A stretch of DNA of 64,000 bases from Sacculina carcini (lineage: Eukaryota > Arthropoda > Thecostraca > Sacculinidae): NCBI GenBank assembly GCA_916048095.2, contig OU696578.1:3036798-3100797 (forward strand), given 5' to 3'. Each line of letters begins with the position of its first letter. Positions within the stretch are counted from its first letter, which is position 1. The notes beneath the pieces are model-generated. The model was not told the DNA's origin. It searched no databases and worked only from the letters and a program-made list of their open reading frames with translations. The position numbers and the translations under genes are program-made. This document shows positions 48,915 through 62,439 of this stretch, one piece after another.

Positions 48915-50553
48915 GTGCGGAACAATTCATAAAATCTATTCATATTCAATCCGTAAAATAAAATGAAAACAAATTAAAAAGCAAACAAATTAAAGCTGTA
49001 AATATGCTAACTAATAGTAAAGTCCAAATATGGATGTTTTTATTTTAATTTTGACAGAATATTATCCCTCAACCCGCTTCATATTTAAACCTGCCCGTCG
49101 TGCGGAATAATTAAAAATTCAGACACGAAAAATGAAAATTGTCTAAATTTTTTATCATAATGTTTCCAAAGTATATTTATAAATTAACATCATCTAGCAT
49201 TGAAACCATCCCGTATAGCGGAACAATTAGAACAAAAAGTAATCTAAATATTGAATTAATAAAATTACTAATACAAATAAAAAAATTAAAAAAGCAAGCC
49301 CATAAATAGTCTTAACCAATAGAAAAGTCTAAATATGAATGTGTTTATGTTAGATGTGGCAAAATATTTTTCCTCGAACAACCTCGTATTTAAACCCGCC
49401 CGTCGTGCGGAACTATTAATAAAATATAATGAATCAAAAATCAAAAAGCTTATCCAATATAAAAATATAAATGTGTAAATTATTGTTCTAATTATTGACG
49501 AATTTTTTCCCTCAACACTGCTCAAATTCACACCCATCCTTCGTGTGTAGTAACTCAGAAGTGTAACACTGTCAAAACAATGCAACTTTCTGTCATCTCT
49601 ATAATTCCAGGTTAATGCTTCCGCTAAAACAGCATATTCATATATTTGGCATTGCATGATATTACAACCCATATCCTTATGCAACTTACGCTTATGCAAC
49701 TTGAAATTAAACCAATTAAATTATACAGTAAAATTCAGTAGTTTACTTTGTTCCCAGTAGCATTTTACCCGCCCGTCGTGCGGAACGTTATTGAGGACAA
49801 TAAAGCCTTTATATTCAGTATAGTGTAGCACTAATTAAACCCTACGCAATAAAACCACACCATCCATGCTTGGAGCTAATATGATGCATTCTTAATTGTG
49901 ATTGGGTTTCAGTGAAATTTAATCGGTGTATATTCCTGTGTAATCTCAAGTGCGCATAATAGCTGTCAAATTGGCAATATGTCCTTTTGACTTTACACCG
50001 CCGTAACTTCCTTCAGATACACTTTGGAAAATTACAAATTATACCGTATTGTGGAAAACAAGATTTCTAGCACGATGGTATAATTAATTTTTATGTGTAA
50101 CACATAGTTACTGAGAAATAGTAGAAAAATGAAAAAAAATTAGTCGCACGGTGTTCAAGTGTAATTTTGGATGTATTTGAGAATTTTGCCAATTTTACAC
50201 GTTTTTTGTATCATTTGTGGGTATAAATTATAGCTTATCTTGTAGAACACAAAATTACCTACACAGTAGTATATTCCTGTGTTATCGCAAGTGCGCATAA
50301 TAGCTGACAAATTGGCAATATGTCCTTTTGACTTTACACCGCCGTAACTTACTTCAGATATACTTTGGAAAATTACAAATTATACCGTATTGTAGAAAAC
50401 AATAAATTGTAATTGTAACAACAATAAATCGTTGGCGGGTACATTAAGTGGTTACCGAGTAGCAGCTTGCTGAAAATGGACCAAGGAGGGTGGGACAGAC
50501 AAACAAACACACAGACAGACAGACAGACAGAGGATCTCTTTTATATATATAGA
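48915..50553 (-). mobile_element. Helitron-like unit M8, lost its 3' terminus, carrier of the gene fragment
   Basis: The tail starts within the palindrome (GTGCGGAACAATTCAT), so the terminal CTAG and outer hairpin arm are gone and the gene fragment continues from that point. Palindromes follow at about 49,093, 49,395 and 49,768. Spacer near 49,860, array boxes near 50,000 and 50,340, type I head with (CAGA)n, TC end at 50,552-50,553. With the gene fragment it would form a chimeric element 46,163-50,553 of about 4.4 kb ending in CTAG. Confidence 0.7.
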
Positions 50554-50655
50554 TATATAGGCCTAAACCAAAGGAGTTGCAGTTGCCATACTTCCTGTAC
50601 TACTTTATGTTATCAATGGAAGTAGTTAATAATGAATATTAAAATTGTGTTGAAA
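50554..50655. other. Short unique segment between Helitron units
   Basis: About 100 bp (TATATAGGCCTAAACCAAAGG ... GTGTTGAAA) not matching any Helitron or S sequence in the window. It may be original host DNA at an array boundary or a scrap of captured DNA. No gene. Confidence 0.55.
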
Positions 50656-52658
50656 GCATTAAAACCCGCCCGTTGTGCGGAGGAATTCATAAAATGGAAT
50701 TAATATTCATAAAAATTCATATTCATAAAAAATATTCCTGTAAACCTGTAAACCTGTAAATACGTCCACCAATAAAAACTCTAAATGTGAATATTTTAAT
50801 TATAAATTTGACAAAATATTATCCCTTAATCCACCTCATATTTAAACCTACCCGTCGTGCGGAATAATTCAGAACACTAACACGTACAAAACAATGAAAA
50901 CTCTAACATGTAAACCGCCCGTCGTGCGAAAAAGCTCATGCTATTAAATTTGTATTCAATTCATAAGAGAAAATAAATATGAATTGATAAAGAAAAGGGT
51001 AAGCCCCAAAAAATCCTATTTAAACCTGCCCTTCGTGCTGAATAATTCAGAACTCTGACACAAAACAATGAAAAATGACTAATTTTTTTATCATAATGTT
51101 TTATACATTATTATCATAATGTTTATAACTCAACATCACCATCTAGCATTAAAACCCGAGCACAAATCGGCATCTAGCACAAAATTAGCACGAGCATTTA
51201 GCACAAAATTATCTACACAGTAGTATATTCCTGTGTAAATAGTAGTGCGCATAATAGCTGTCAAATTGGCAATATGTCCTTTTGACTTTACACCGCCGTA
51301 ACTTCCTTCAGATATACTTTGGAAAATTACAAATTATACCGTATTGTAAAAAAAACGATTTCTAGCACGATGGTATAACTTATTTTTATGTGTAACAAAT
51401 AGTTACTGAGAAATAGTAGAGAAATGAATTAATTTTAGTCGCCCGGTGTTCAAGTGTAATTTTGGATGTATTTGAGAATTTTGCCAATTTTACACGTATT
51501 TTGTATCATTTGTGGGTATGAATTATAACTTATCGTGTAGAACACAAAATTCTCTACTCAGTAGTATATTCCTGTGTAATCGCAAGTGCGTAAATTGTGA
51601 TTGGACTTCGGTGAAATTAAATAAGTGTATATTCATGTGTAATCTCAAGTACGCATAATAGCTGTCAAATTGGCAATATGTCCTTTTGAATTTACACCGC
51701 CCTAACTTCCTTTAGATACACTTGGCAAAATTACAAACTATACCGTATTGTAGAAAACAAGATTTCTAGCACGATGGTATAATTTATTTTGATGTGTGAC
51801 AAACAGTTACTGAGAAATAGTAGAGAAATAAATTAATTTTAATCACCCGGTGTTCAAGTGTAATTTTGGACGAATTTGATAATTTTGACAATTTTACACG
51901 TTTTTTTATCATTTGTGGGTATAAATTATAGCTTTTCATGTAGAAAACAAAATTTTCTACACAATAGTATAATTTTTATAGCTGTAACTTTGCTGGTTTA
52001 AGAGGAATAGATAGCGGAATATTGACCAAAATATTCGCGTTTTTCAGTGCCTTCTTGACTTTGTCATTTTGACTTCACACCGCCGTAACTTTTTTTTAAT
52101 ACACTTTGGAAAATTAAAAATTATACCGTGTTGTAGCAAAAAAAATTCCCACCATGATGGTATTATTTATTTAGATGTGTGATAATTAGTTTTTGATAAA
52201 TAGAGAAAAAAGTATAGAAAATCGGACGCGTGGAGTTTAAATATAATTTTGAATATAGATTGAAATTTTGTCATGTTTACATCTTTTATGTTCTATTTTT
52301 GGATATGAATTATAACCTATCTTGTAGAACAGAAAATTATCTACACTGTGGTATAATCTGTATTACTGAACCATTTCTGGTTTATGAGGAGTAGATGTAG
52401 GAATATTGACCAAAATTTTCGCATTTTTCAGGGTTCATTTTGTCTTTTCACCGCGATAACTTTTTTTGGTTTTATTTTTAAAATTTAAAATTTATCCTAT
52501 CGTGTAGACAAGAAAATTTCCAACGTAATGGTATAAATTGTTGGCGGGTACACCAAGTGGTTACCGAGTAGCAGCTTGCTGAAAATGGACCAAGGATGGT
52601 GGGACAGACAAACAGACAGACAGACAGACAGAGGATCTCTTTTATATATATAGATAGA
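50656..52658 (-). mobile_element. Helitron-like unit M9 (head type I)
   Basis: The tail begins GCATTAAAACCCGCCCG without CTAG; palindromes at about 50,667, 50,848, 50,917 and 51,027. Around 51,165-51,225 the tail jumps into the array through repeated GCACAAAATTA-type scraps, so the spacer is missing. Array boxes near 51,295, 51,700 and 52,080. The head ends in TC at 52,657-52,658 against CTAG of S4'. From about 52,073 it matches 18,300-18,885. Confidence 0.7.
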
Positions 52659-53155
52659 CTAGCATTTAAACCCGCCCGTTGTGCGGAACAATTCATAAAA
52701 TTAAATTCATATTTAATTAGTAAACATATTGCAAATTAAAACAACATATTGCAAATAGATTATAGTAAATCCATAGAAATCCTAATCAATTGAAAAGTCT
52801 AAATTTAATTATTTTGTATTGTTATTTTGACAAAATACTATCCCTGAACCTGCCTCATATTTAAACCTGCACGTCGTGTGGAATAATTCAGAACTCGAAC
52901 ACGATCCGCTCTGGACCTTGAAGTCAAATCCGTTAGTTTTGTATATGAACTCGATTTACACGGTGAAATTAAACGTTATATTGTCTACAGTTGATGCCCC
53001 CGGGAGATTATTATCTCATAAACATGATCCATCGCTTCGTTCACGTTTGAAGCCCCTGATCAATACCATTGAGCCCGCGCAGTTAGGTCACCTCGTATTC
53101 AAGCATACACGCACACAGACAGACAGATAATTTCTTTTATATTTATATATAATTT

Positions 53156-53158
<3 letters not shown>
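52659..53158 (-). mobile_element. Short Helitron-like element S4'
   Basis: Duplicate of S4 with clean CTAG (52,659-52,662) against the M9 head. One substitution seen is CTCGATTTA for CTCGTTTTA near 52,953. Confidence 0.7.
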
Positions 53159-53235
<77 letters not shown>

Positions 53236-53240
53236 TTATT
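53159..53240. repeat. (AT)n microsatellite, duplicate
   Basis: Equivalent of 19,386-19,482, about 9 bp shorter, followed by the same ATTT repeats. Confidence 0.95.
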
Positions 53241-56200
53241 TATTTGAACCCGCCCGTCGTGCGGAACATAAAGTAAAATTCATATTCAATCCATAAAATA
53301 AACTGAATACAAATAAAAAAGCAAAAAATTTAACCTGTATATACGTTTACCAATAAAAACTCAAAACCTGCCCGTCGTGCGGAATAATTCAGAACACAAA
53401 CACATAACAGACAATGGAAATTCTAGCATATAAACCGGCCCGTCGTGCGGAACAATTCATACCATTAAATTTTTATTCAATTTATAAGAGAAAATAAATA
53501 TGAATTAATAAAGAAAAGAGTAAACCCATAAAAAGTCTAAATTTCTATATTTTTATATTATTTTGACAAAATAGTTTGCCTAAACCGCCTCATATTTAAA
53601 CCTGCCCGTCGTGCTGAATAATTCAGAACTCAGACACAAAACAATGAAAAATGACTAATTTTTTATCATACTGTTTTCAAAATATATTTATAACTCAACA
53701 TCACCATCTAGCATTAAAACCCGCCCATTGAGCAGAACAATAAATAAAGTATAATGAATATTGAATTAATAAAAAACGATTAGAAATTAAAAAAAAATGA
53801 AGTAAACCCATAAAAAGTCTTAACCAATAGAAAAGTCTAAATGTGAATGTTTTTATTTTAGATGTGGCAAAATATTTTCCATCGAACAGCCTCATATTTA
53901 AACCCGCCCGTCGTGCGGGACTATAAATAAAATATAATGAATCAAAAAGCAAAAAGCTTATCCAATAGAAAAATTTATGTTTGTAAATTCATATTTTAAT
54001 TATTGACGAAGTTTTTTCCCTCAACACTGCTCAAATTCACACCCGTCCTTCGCGTGTAGTAATTCAGAAGTGTAACACTATCAAAACAATGAAACTTTCT
54101 GTCATCTCTATAATTCTAGATTAATGCTTCCGCTAAAACAGCATATGCATATAGTTGGCATTGCATGATATTACATCCCGTATCCTTATGCAGCTTAAGC
54201 GTATGCAACTTGAAATTGAACCAATTAAATTACACAGTAAAATTCAGTAGTTTACTTTGTTCCCAGTAGCATTTAATGCCCCCGTCGTGCGTAACAATTC
54301 ATGTATAAATATTGAGGACAATAAAGCCTTTCTATTCAGTATAGTGTAGCATTAATTAAACTGTACGCAATAAAACCACACCATCCATGCTTGGAGCTAA
54401 TATGATGCATTCTTAATTGTGATTGGGCTTCAGTGAAATTTAATCGGTGTATATTCCTGTGTAATCGCAAGTGCGCATAATAGCTGTCAAATTGGCAATA
54501 TGTCTTTTTGACTTTACACCGCCGTAACTTCTTTCAGATACACTTTGGAAAATAACAAATTATACCGCATTGTAGAAAACAAAATTTCTAGCACGATGGT
54601 ACACCTTATTTTAATGTGTGACAAATAATTCCTGAGAAATAGGTAGAAAAATGAATTAATTTTAGTCACCCGTTGTTCAAGTGTAATTTTGGATGTATTT
54701 GAGAATTTTGCCAATTTTACACGTTTTTTGTATCATTTGTGGGTATAAATTATAGCTTATCTTGTAGAACGCAAAATTCTCTACACAGTATTATATTCCT
54801 GTGTAATCGCAAGTGCGTAAATTGTGATTGGACTTGAGTGAAATTAAATCAGTGTATATTCATGTGTAATCGCAAGTACGCATAATAGCTGTCAAATTGG
54901 CAACATGACATTTTGAATTTACACCGCCGTAACTTCCTTCAGATACACTTTGGAAAATTAAAAATTATATTGTATTGTAGAAAACAAAATTTCTAGCACG
55001 ATGGTATAATTATTTTTAAGGTATGACAAACAGTTCCTGAGAAATGGGTAGAAAAATGAATAAATTTTAGTCACCCGGTGTTCAAGTGTAATTTTGGATG
55101 CATTTGAGAATTTCGCCAATTTTACACGTTTTTTGTATCATTTGTGGGTATAAATTATACCTTTTCTTGTAGAACACGAAATTCTCTACACAGTAGTGTA
55201 TTCCTGTGTAATCGCAAGTGCGCATAATAGCTGTCAAATTGGCAATATGTCCTTTTGAATTTACACCGCCGTAACTTCCTTCAGATACACTTTGGAAAAT
55301 TAAAAATTATACCGCATTTTAAAAAATACAATTTCCAGCACGATGATATAATTTATTTTAATGTGTGACAAATAGTTCCTGAGAAATAGGTAGAAAAATG
55401 AATTAATTTAGGCGCCCGGTGATCAAGTGTAATTTTGGATGTATTTGACAATTTTGCCAATTTTACACATTTTTTGTATCATTTGTGGGTATAAATTATA
55501 ACTTTTCTTGTAGAACACAAAATTATCTACACAATAGTATAATTTTTATAGCTGTACCATTGCTGATTTATGAGGAATAGATAGCGGAATATTGACCAAA
55601 ATATTCACGTTTTTGTGCGATAATTATGCCTTTTTGACTTTGTCATTTACACTTCACACCGCCGTAACTTTTTTTTAATACACTTTGGAAAATTAAAAAT
55701 TATACCGTGTTGTAGCATGTGTTGTAGTATAAATATAATTTTGAATATAGATTGAAATTTTGTCATGTTTACATCTTTTGTGTTCTATTTTTGGATATGA
55801 ATTATAACCTATCTTGTAAAACAGAAAATTCTCTACACAGTGGTATAATCTGTTTGGCTGTACCATTTCTGGTTTATGAGGAGTAGATGGCAGAGCATTG
55901 ACCACAATTTTCGCATTTTTCAGGGTTCATTTTGTGTTTTCACCGCGATAACTTTTTCAAGTCTTATTTTTAAAATTTGGACACAAAATTAGAACACAAA
56001 ATTATTTACACAATAGTTTAACTTTTATAGCTATACCATTTCTGGTTTATGAGGAATAGATAGCGGAATATTGACCAAAATATTCACTTTTTTGTGTGCT
56101 AATTTTGCCTTTTTGACTTTGTCATTTACACTTCACACCGCCGTAACTTTTCTTAATACACTTTGGAAAATTAAAAATTATACTGTGTTGTAGAAAACAA

Positions 56201-57839
56201 AATTTCCAGCATGATGGTATAACTCATTTTAATGTGTGACAAATAATTCCTGAGAAATAGGTATAAAATTGAATAAATTTTAGTCACCCGGTGTTCAAGT
56301 GTTATTTTGGATGTATTTGAGAATTTTGCCAATTTTACACGTTTTTGTATCATTTGTGGGTATAAATTATAACTTTTCTTGTAGATCACAAAATTCTCTA
56401 CACAGTAGTATATTCCTGTGAAATCGCAAGTGCGCATAATAGCTGTCAAATTGGCAATATGTCCTTTTGACTTTACACCGCCGTAACTTCCTTCAGATAC
56501 ACTTTGAAAATTACAAATTATACCGTATTGCAGAAAACAAGATTTATAGCACGATGGTATAATTTATTTTTATGTGTAAAAAATAGTTACTGAGAAATAG
56601 TAGAAAATGAATTAATTTTAGTCGCCCGATGTTCAAGTGTAATTTTGTATGTATTTGATAATTTTGCCAATTTTACACGTTTTTTGTATCATTTGCGGGT
56701 ATAAATTATAGCTTATCTTGTAGAACACAAAATTATCTACACAATAGTATATTCCTGTGTAATCGCAAGTGCGTAAATTGTGATTGGACTTCAGTGAAAT
56801 TAAATCAGTGTATATTCATGTGTAATCGCAAGTGCACATAATAGATGTCAAATTGGCAACATGACATTTTGATTTTACACCGCCGTAACTTCCTTTAGAT
56901 ACACTTTGGAAAATTAAAAATTGTACCGTATTGTAGAAAACAAAATTTCTAGAACGATGGTATAATTTATTGTAATGTGTGACAAATATTTCTTGAGAAA
57001 TAGGTAGAAAAATTAATTAATTTTAATCACCCGGTGTTCAAGTGTACTTTTGGATGTATTTGAGAATTTTGCCAATTTTACACGTTTTTTGTATCATTTG
57101 TGGGTACAAATTATAACTGTTCTTATAGAACACAAAATTATCTACATAGTAGTATAATTTTTATAGCTTTACCATTGCTGGTTTATGAGGAATAGATAGC
57201 GAAATATTGACCAAAATATTAACGTAATTTTTGCTATTTTTGCCTCTTTGCCTTTTTGTCATCTACACTTCACACCGCCGTAACTTTTTTTAATACACTT
57301 TCGAAAATTAAAAATTATACCGTGTTGTAGATAACAAAATTCCCAGCATGATGGTATTATTTATTTAGATGTGTGATAATTAGTTTTTGAGAAATAGAGA
57401 AAAAAGTATAGAAAATCGGACGCGTGGAGATTAAATATAATTTTGAATGTATATTGAATTTTTTTCCATTTTACATGTTTTATATTCAATTTTTGGGTAT
57501 AAATTATAGTTAGTTGAGTAGAACAAAAAAAATTCTACACAGTGGTATAATTTGTATAGTTGTACCATTGCTCGTTTAGGAGGAGTAGTTTTCAGAAAAT
57601 TGACCAAAATTTCCCATTTTTCAGGGTTCATTTTGTCTTTTCACCACTATACTTTTTTTGGTTTCATTTTTGAAATTTAAAATTTAATTTAAAGTATAGA
57701 CATGAAAATTTCCAACGTGATGGTATATATTGTTAGCGGGTACGCCAAGTGGTGGTCGAGTATTAGCTGATAGAAAATGGACCAAGGATGGTGAACACAC
57801 AAACACACACACACACAGAGGATCTCTTTTATATATATA
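53241..57839 (-). mobile_element. Helitron-like unit M3', duplicate of M3 with a 1.3-kb patch
   Basis: Tail and first array unit match 19,483-20,945. From about 54,710 to 55,720 the sequence instead follows M2 (17,360-18,365). Then 55,727-55,975 follows M1 (13,972-14,222). Then it returns to the M3 sequence at about 55,990 (20,999). The head is type II and ends at CTAG 57,840. The patch adds about 1.25 kb of array. Confidence 0.7.
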
Positions 57840-58291
57840 CTAGCATTAAAACCCGCCCGTTGTGCGGAAGAATTCATAAAAATATTGCAAATTAAAAATA
57901 AATAAGGCAAACTCATAAAAACCTTAATCAATTAAAAAGTCTAAATTTCATTATTTTTAATTTACATTTTGACAAAATATTTTCACTCAGCCCGCCTCAT
58001 ATTTAAACCCGGCCGACGTGCGGAATAATTCAGAACTCGAACACCATCCGTTCTGGTTCTTGAAGTCAAATCCATTAGTTTTGTATATGAATTCATTCTA
58101 CACGGTGAAATTGAACGTTTTATTGCTGCCCGCGGGACATTTTTATTTTATAAAAATGAGCCATCGCTTCGTTTGCGTTTGAAGCCCCTGATCATTGAAC
58201 CAGCGAACCATGAACCAGCGCAATTATGTCACCTCATATTCAAGCATACATACACAGACAGACAGATAATTTCTTCTTTATGTATATATAT
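57840..58291 (-). mobile_element. Short Helitron-like element S6
   Basis: CTAG at 57,840-57,843 directly after the M3' head. Hairpin at about 57,853, internal palindrome at about 58,008, S-type head at 58,255-58,291. Like S3 but with a fuller body. Confidence 0.65.
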
Positions 58292-58751
58292 AGCATTAAA
58301 ACCGCATTAAAACCCGCCCGTTGTGCGGAACAATTCAAAAAAATATTGCAAATTAAAAATAAATAAGGCAAACTCATGAAGACCTTAATCAATTAAAAAG
58401 TCTAAATTTCATTATTTTTAATTTTATTTTGACAAAATATTTTCACTCAACCCGCCTCATATTTAAACCCGCCCGACGTGAGGAAAAATTCAGAACTCGA
58501 ACACCATCCGTTCTGGTTCTTGAAGTCAAATCCATTAGTTTTGTATATGAATTCATTCTATACGGTGAAATTGAACGTTTTATTGCTGCCCGCGGGACAT
58601 TTTTATTTCATAAAAATGAGCCATCGCTTCGTTTGCGTTTGAAGCCCCTGATAATTGAACCAGCGAACCATGAGCCAGCGCAATTATGTCACCTCATATT
58701 CAAGCATACATACACAGACAGACAGATAATTTCTTCTTTATGTATATATAT
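58292..58751 (-). mobile_element. Short Helitron-like element S7
   Basis: A near-copy of S6 and S3, with the same GCATTAAAAC duplication at its tail and the S-type head at 58,715-58,751. S6 and S7 lie in tandem, as S2 and S3 do. Confidence 0.65.
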
Positions 58752-61700
58752 AGCATTAAAACCCGCCCGTTGTGCGGAGCAATTCATAACATGAAATTCA
58801 TATTCAATTCATAAAAAATATGGAAAAATAAAAATGAAATAGGGTACACTCATAAAAATATTAATCAATTGAAAATTATAAGTTTAGTTATTTTTATTTC
58901 GACACAATATTTCCCCTCAGTCCGCCTGAGTCATTTTTAAACCCGCCCGTCGTGCTGAATAATTCAGAACTCGAACACGATCCGTTCTGCATCTTGAAGT
59001 CAAATCCATTGGTTTTGTGTATGGATTAATTCTACAGGGTAAATTGAACGTTCTATTGTCTATAGTTGCTGCCCGCGGAACATTTTTATTTTAAAAAAAA
59101 AACCTTTTTTTAAATGAACCATTTGAAAAAATGATCTAAAAAAACTTTTTTAAACCCACCCGTCGTGCGGAACAATTCATACAATAAAATTCATATCAAA
59201 TCCATAAAATATAATGAATACAAATTGAAAAGCAAAAAATGTAACCTATAAATATCTTAACCAATAGAAAAGTCTAAATGTGAATATTTTTGTTCTTATT
59301 TTGACAAATATTATCCCTCAACCCGCCTGATATATAAATCTGCCCGTCGTGTGGTATAATTCAGAACACAAACACGAAACAAACAATGAAAGATGATGAA
59401 ATCTTTTCATCAGACTGTTTCCAAACTATATTTATTACTTAACATCATTCCCCAATATCATTTGCTTAAGTACTATTTCACTTTTACCGCTATAATATTT
59501 ATTGTTAAAATTTATATATTTTCCGCTATCATTAAAACCCAATATAACCTGAGTCAAACCTACCCAACCCAACCCAACCATTCAATCTTGACCGCTCTCA
59601 GCCTAGTCTGAGGTGATTTAACTTATTAGTTTGTGATCACAAAATATACTGATGCGATCATAATTTGTAATCAGAAGACTGAGATTATCTACCCCAGGGG
59701 TCCCAAACACGCGGCCCACCAATACTTTTCTCTCAACCCGCCAATATAGTATCGGGACCAGACTGTAAGGTAGCTAAATTCACATTTGTTGCATAATGCG
59801 ATATAATTTTACACCATTATCATATTATCTCATAATTCCCGGTTAATGCTTCCACTAATGCATCATATTCATACAGTTGTTATTTTTTGGATTACATCGA
59901 TAATGCAGCCCTTGATATTACAGCCGATATTATATTATGCAATCTATATTCTGCTACGTATTAATCCTAATACATATATCATCAGATCGCAAAATATATT
60001 TAAAGGTTCACATCATTCTCCAAAATCATTTGCTTAAGAGCTATTCTACTTTTATCGCTAGAATATTTACTGCTAGCAAAATATCATATACCTCGCTATC
60101 ATTTAAACCCACTCTTTATAGATACATTTAATTCGCCCGTCGTGCGGAACAGTTCATAAAATATAATTAATATTCAATTCATAAAAAATTAGTGCAAATT
60201 GAAAAAGAAAAACAAACCCACAGGAAAGTTATAGCTAATCTAAAAGTCTAAATGTGAAATTTATGTTTCAATTTAGAAAACATGTTTTTCCACAACACTA
60301 TCAAAACAATGCAACCTTCTGTCATCTCTATAATTCCAGGTTAATGCTTCCGCTAAAACAGCATAAGTTGGCATTACATGATATTGCAACCCATATCCTT
60401 ATGCAACTTATGCTTATGCAACTTGAAATTAAACCAATTAAATTACACAGTTAAATTCAGTAGTTTACTTTGTTCCCAATAGCATTTTACCCGCCCGTCG
60501 TGCGGAACGTTATTGAGGACAATAAAGCCTTTATATTCAGTAGAGTGTAGCATTAATTAAACTGTACGCAATAAAACCACACCATCCATGCTTGGAGATA
60601 ATATGATGCATTCTTAATTGTGATTGGGCTTCAGTGAAATTTAATCGGTGTATATTCCTGTTTAATCGCAAGTGCGCATAATAGCTGTCAAATTGGCAAT
60701 ATGTCCTTTTGACTTTACACCGCCGTAACTTCCTTCAGATACCCTTTGGAAAATTACAAATTATACCGTATTGTAGAAGAAAAGATTTCTAGAACGATGG
60801 TATAATTTATTTTTATGTGTAACTAATAGTTACTGAGAAATAGTAGAAAAATGAATTAATTTTAGTCGCCCGGTGTTCAAGTGTAATTTTGGATGTATTT
60901 GAGAATTTTGCCAATTTTACACGTTTTTTGTATCATTTGTGGGTATAAATTATAGCTTATCTTGTAGAACACAAAATTCTCTACACAGTAGTATATTCCT
61001 GTGTAATCGCAAGTGCGTAAATTGTGATTGGACTTCAGTGAAATTTAATCAGTGTATATTCATGTGTAATCGCAAGTACGCATAATAGCTGTCAAATTGG
61101 CAATATGTCCTTTTGACTTTACACCGCCGTAACTTCCTTCAGATACACTTTGGAAAATTAATAATTATACCGTACTGTAGGAAACAAAATTTCTAGCACG
61201 ATGGTATAATTAATTTTAATGTATGACAAATAGTTCCTGAGAAATGGGTATAAAAATGAATAAATTGTAGTCACCCGGTGTTCAAGTGTAATTTTGGATG
61301 TATTTGAGAATTTTGCCAATTTTACACGTTTTTTGTATCATTTGTGGGTATAAATTACACCTTTTCTTGTAGAACACAAAATTCTCTACACAGTAGTATA
61401 TTCCTGTGTAATCGCAAGTGCGCATAATAGCTGTCAAATTGGCAATATGTCCTTTTGAATTTACACCGCCGTAACTTCCTTTAGATACACTTTGCAAAAT
61501 TCCAAATTATACCGTATTGTAGAAAACAAAATTTCTAGCACGATGGTATAATTATTTTTATGTGTAACAAATAGTTCCTGAGAAATAGGTAGAAAAATGA
61601 ATTAATTTTAGTCGCACGGTGTTCAAGTGTAATTTTGGATGTATTTGACAATTTTGCCAATTTTACACATTTTTTGTATCATTTGTGGGTATAAATTATA

Positions 61701-62439
61701 AATTTTCTTGTAGAACACAAAATTATCTACACAATAGTATAATTTTTATAGCTGTACCATTGCTGGTTTATGAGGAATAGATAGGGGAATATTTACCAAA
61801 ACATTCACGGTTTCCAGTGCTAATTTTGCATTTTTGACTTTGTCATTTTGACTTCACACCGCCGTAACTTTTTTCTAATACACTTTGGAAAATTAAAAAT
61901 TATACCGTGTTGTAGCAAACAAAATTCCCAGCATGATGGTATTATTTATTTAGTTGTGTGATAATTAGTTTTTGATACATAGAGAAAAAAGTATAGAAAA
62001 TCGGACGCGTGGAGTATAAATATAATTTTGAATATAGATTGAAATTTTGTCATGTTTACATCTTTTATGTTCTATTTTTGGATATGAATTATAACCTATC
62101 TTGTAGAACAGAAAATTTTCTACACAGTGGTATAATCTGTTTGGCTGTACCATTTCTGGTTTATGAGGAGTAGATGGCAGAGCATTGACCACAATTTTCG
62201 CATTTTTCAGGGTTCATTTTGTCTTTTCACCGCTATAACTTTTTTTGATTTTATTTTTGAAATTTAAAATTTAATCTAAAGTGTAGACAAGAAAATTTCC
62301 AACGTGATGGTATAAATTGTTAGCGGGTAGGCTGAGTGGTGGCCGAAAAATAGCTGATAGAAAATGGACCAAGGAGGGTCGAACACACACACAGACACAC
62401 ACACACAGAGGATCTCTTTTATATATATAGATATAGATA
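58752..62439 (-). mobile_element. Helitron-like unit M1'' (head type II)
   Basis: Third copy of the M1 unit (10,794-14,408). Tail palindromes at about 58,762, 58,940, 59,157, 59,340, 60,133 and 60,489; hAT-like motif near 59,695; spacer near 60,590. Array boxes near 60,720, 61,125, 61,467 and 61,861. The type II head ends just before CTAG at 62,440. The tail lacks one internal duplicated segment that M1 has near 11,235. Confidence 0.7.
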
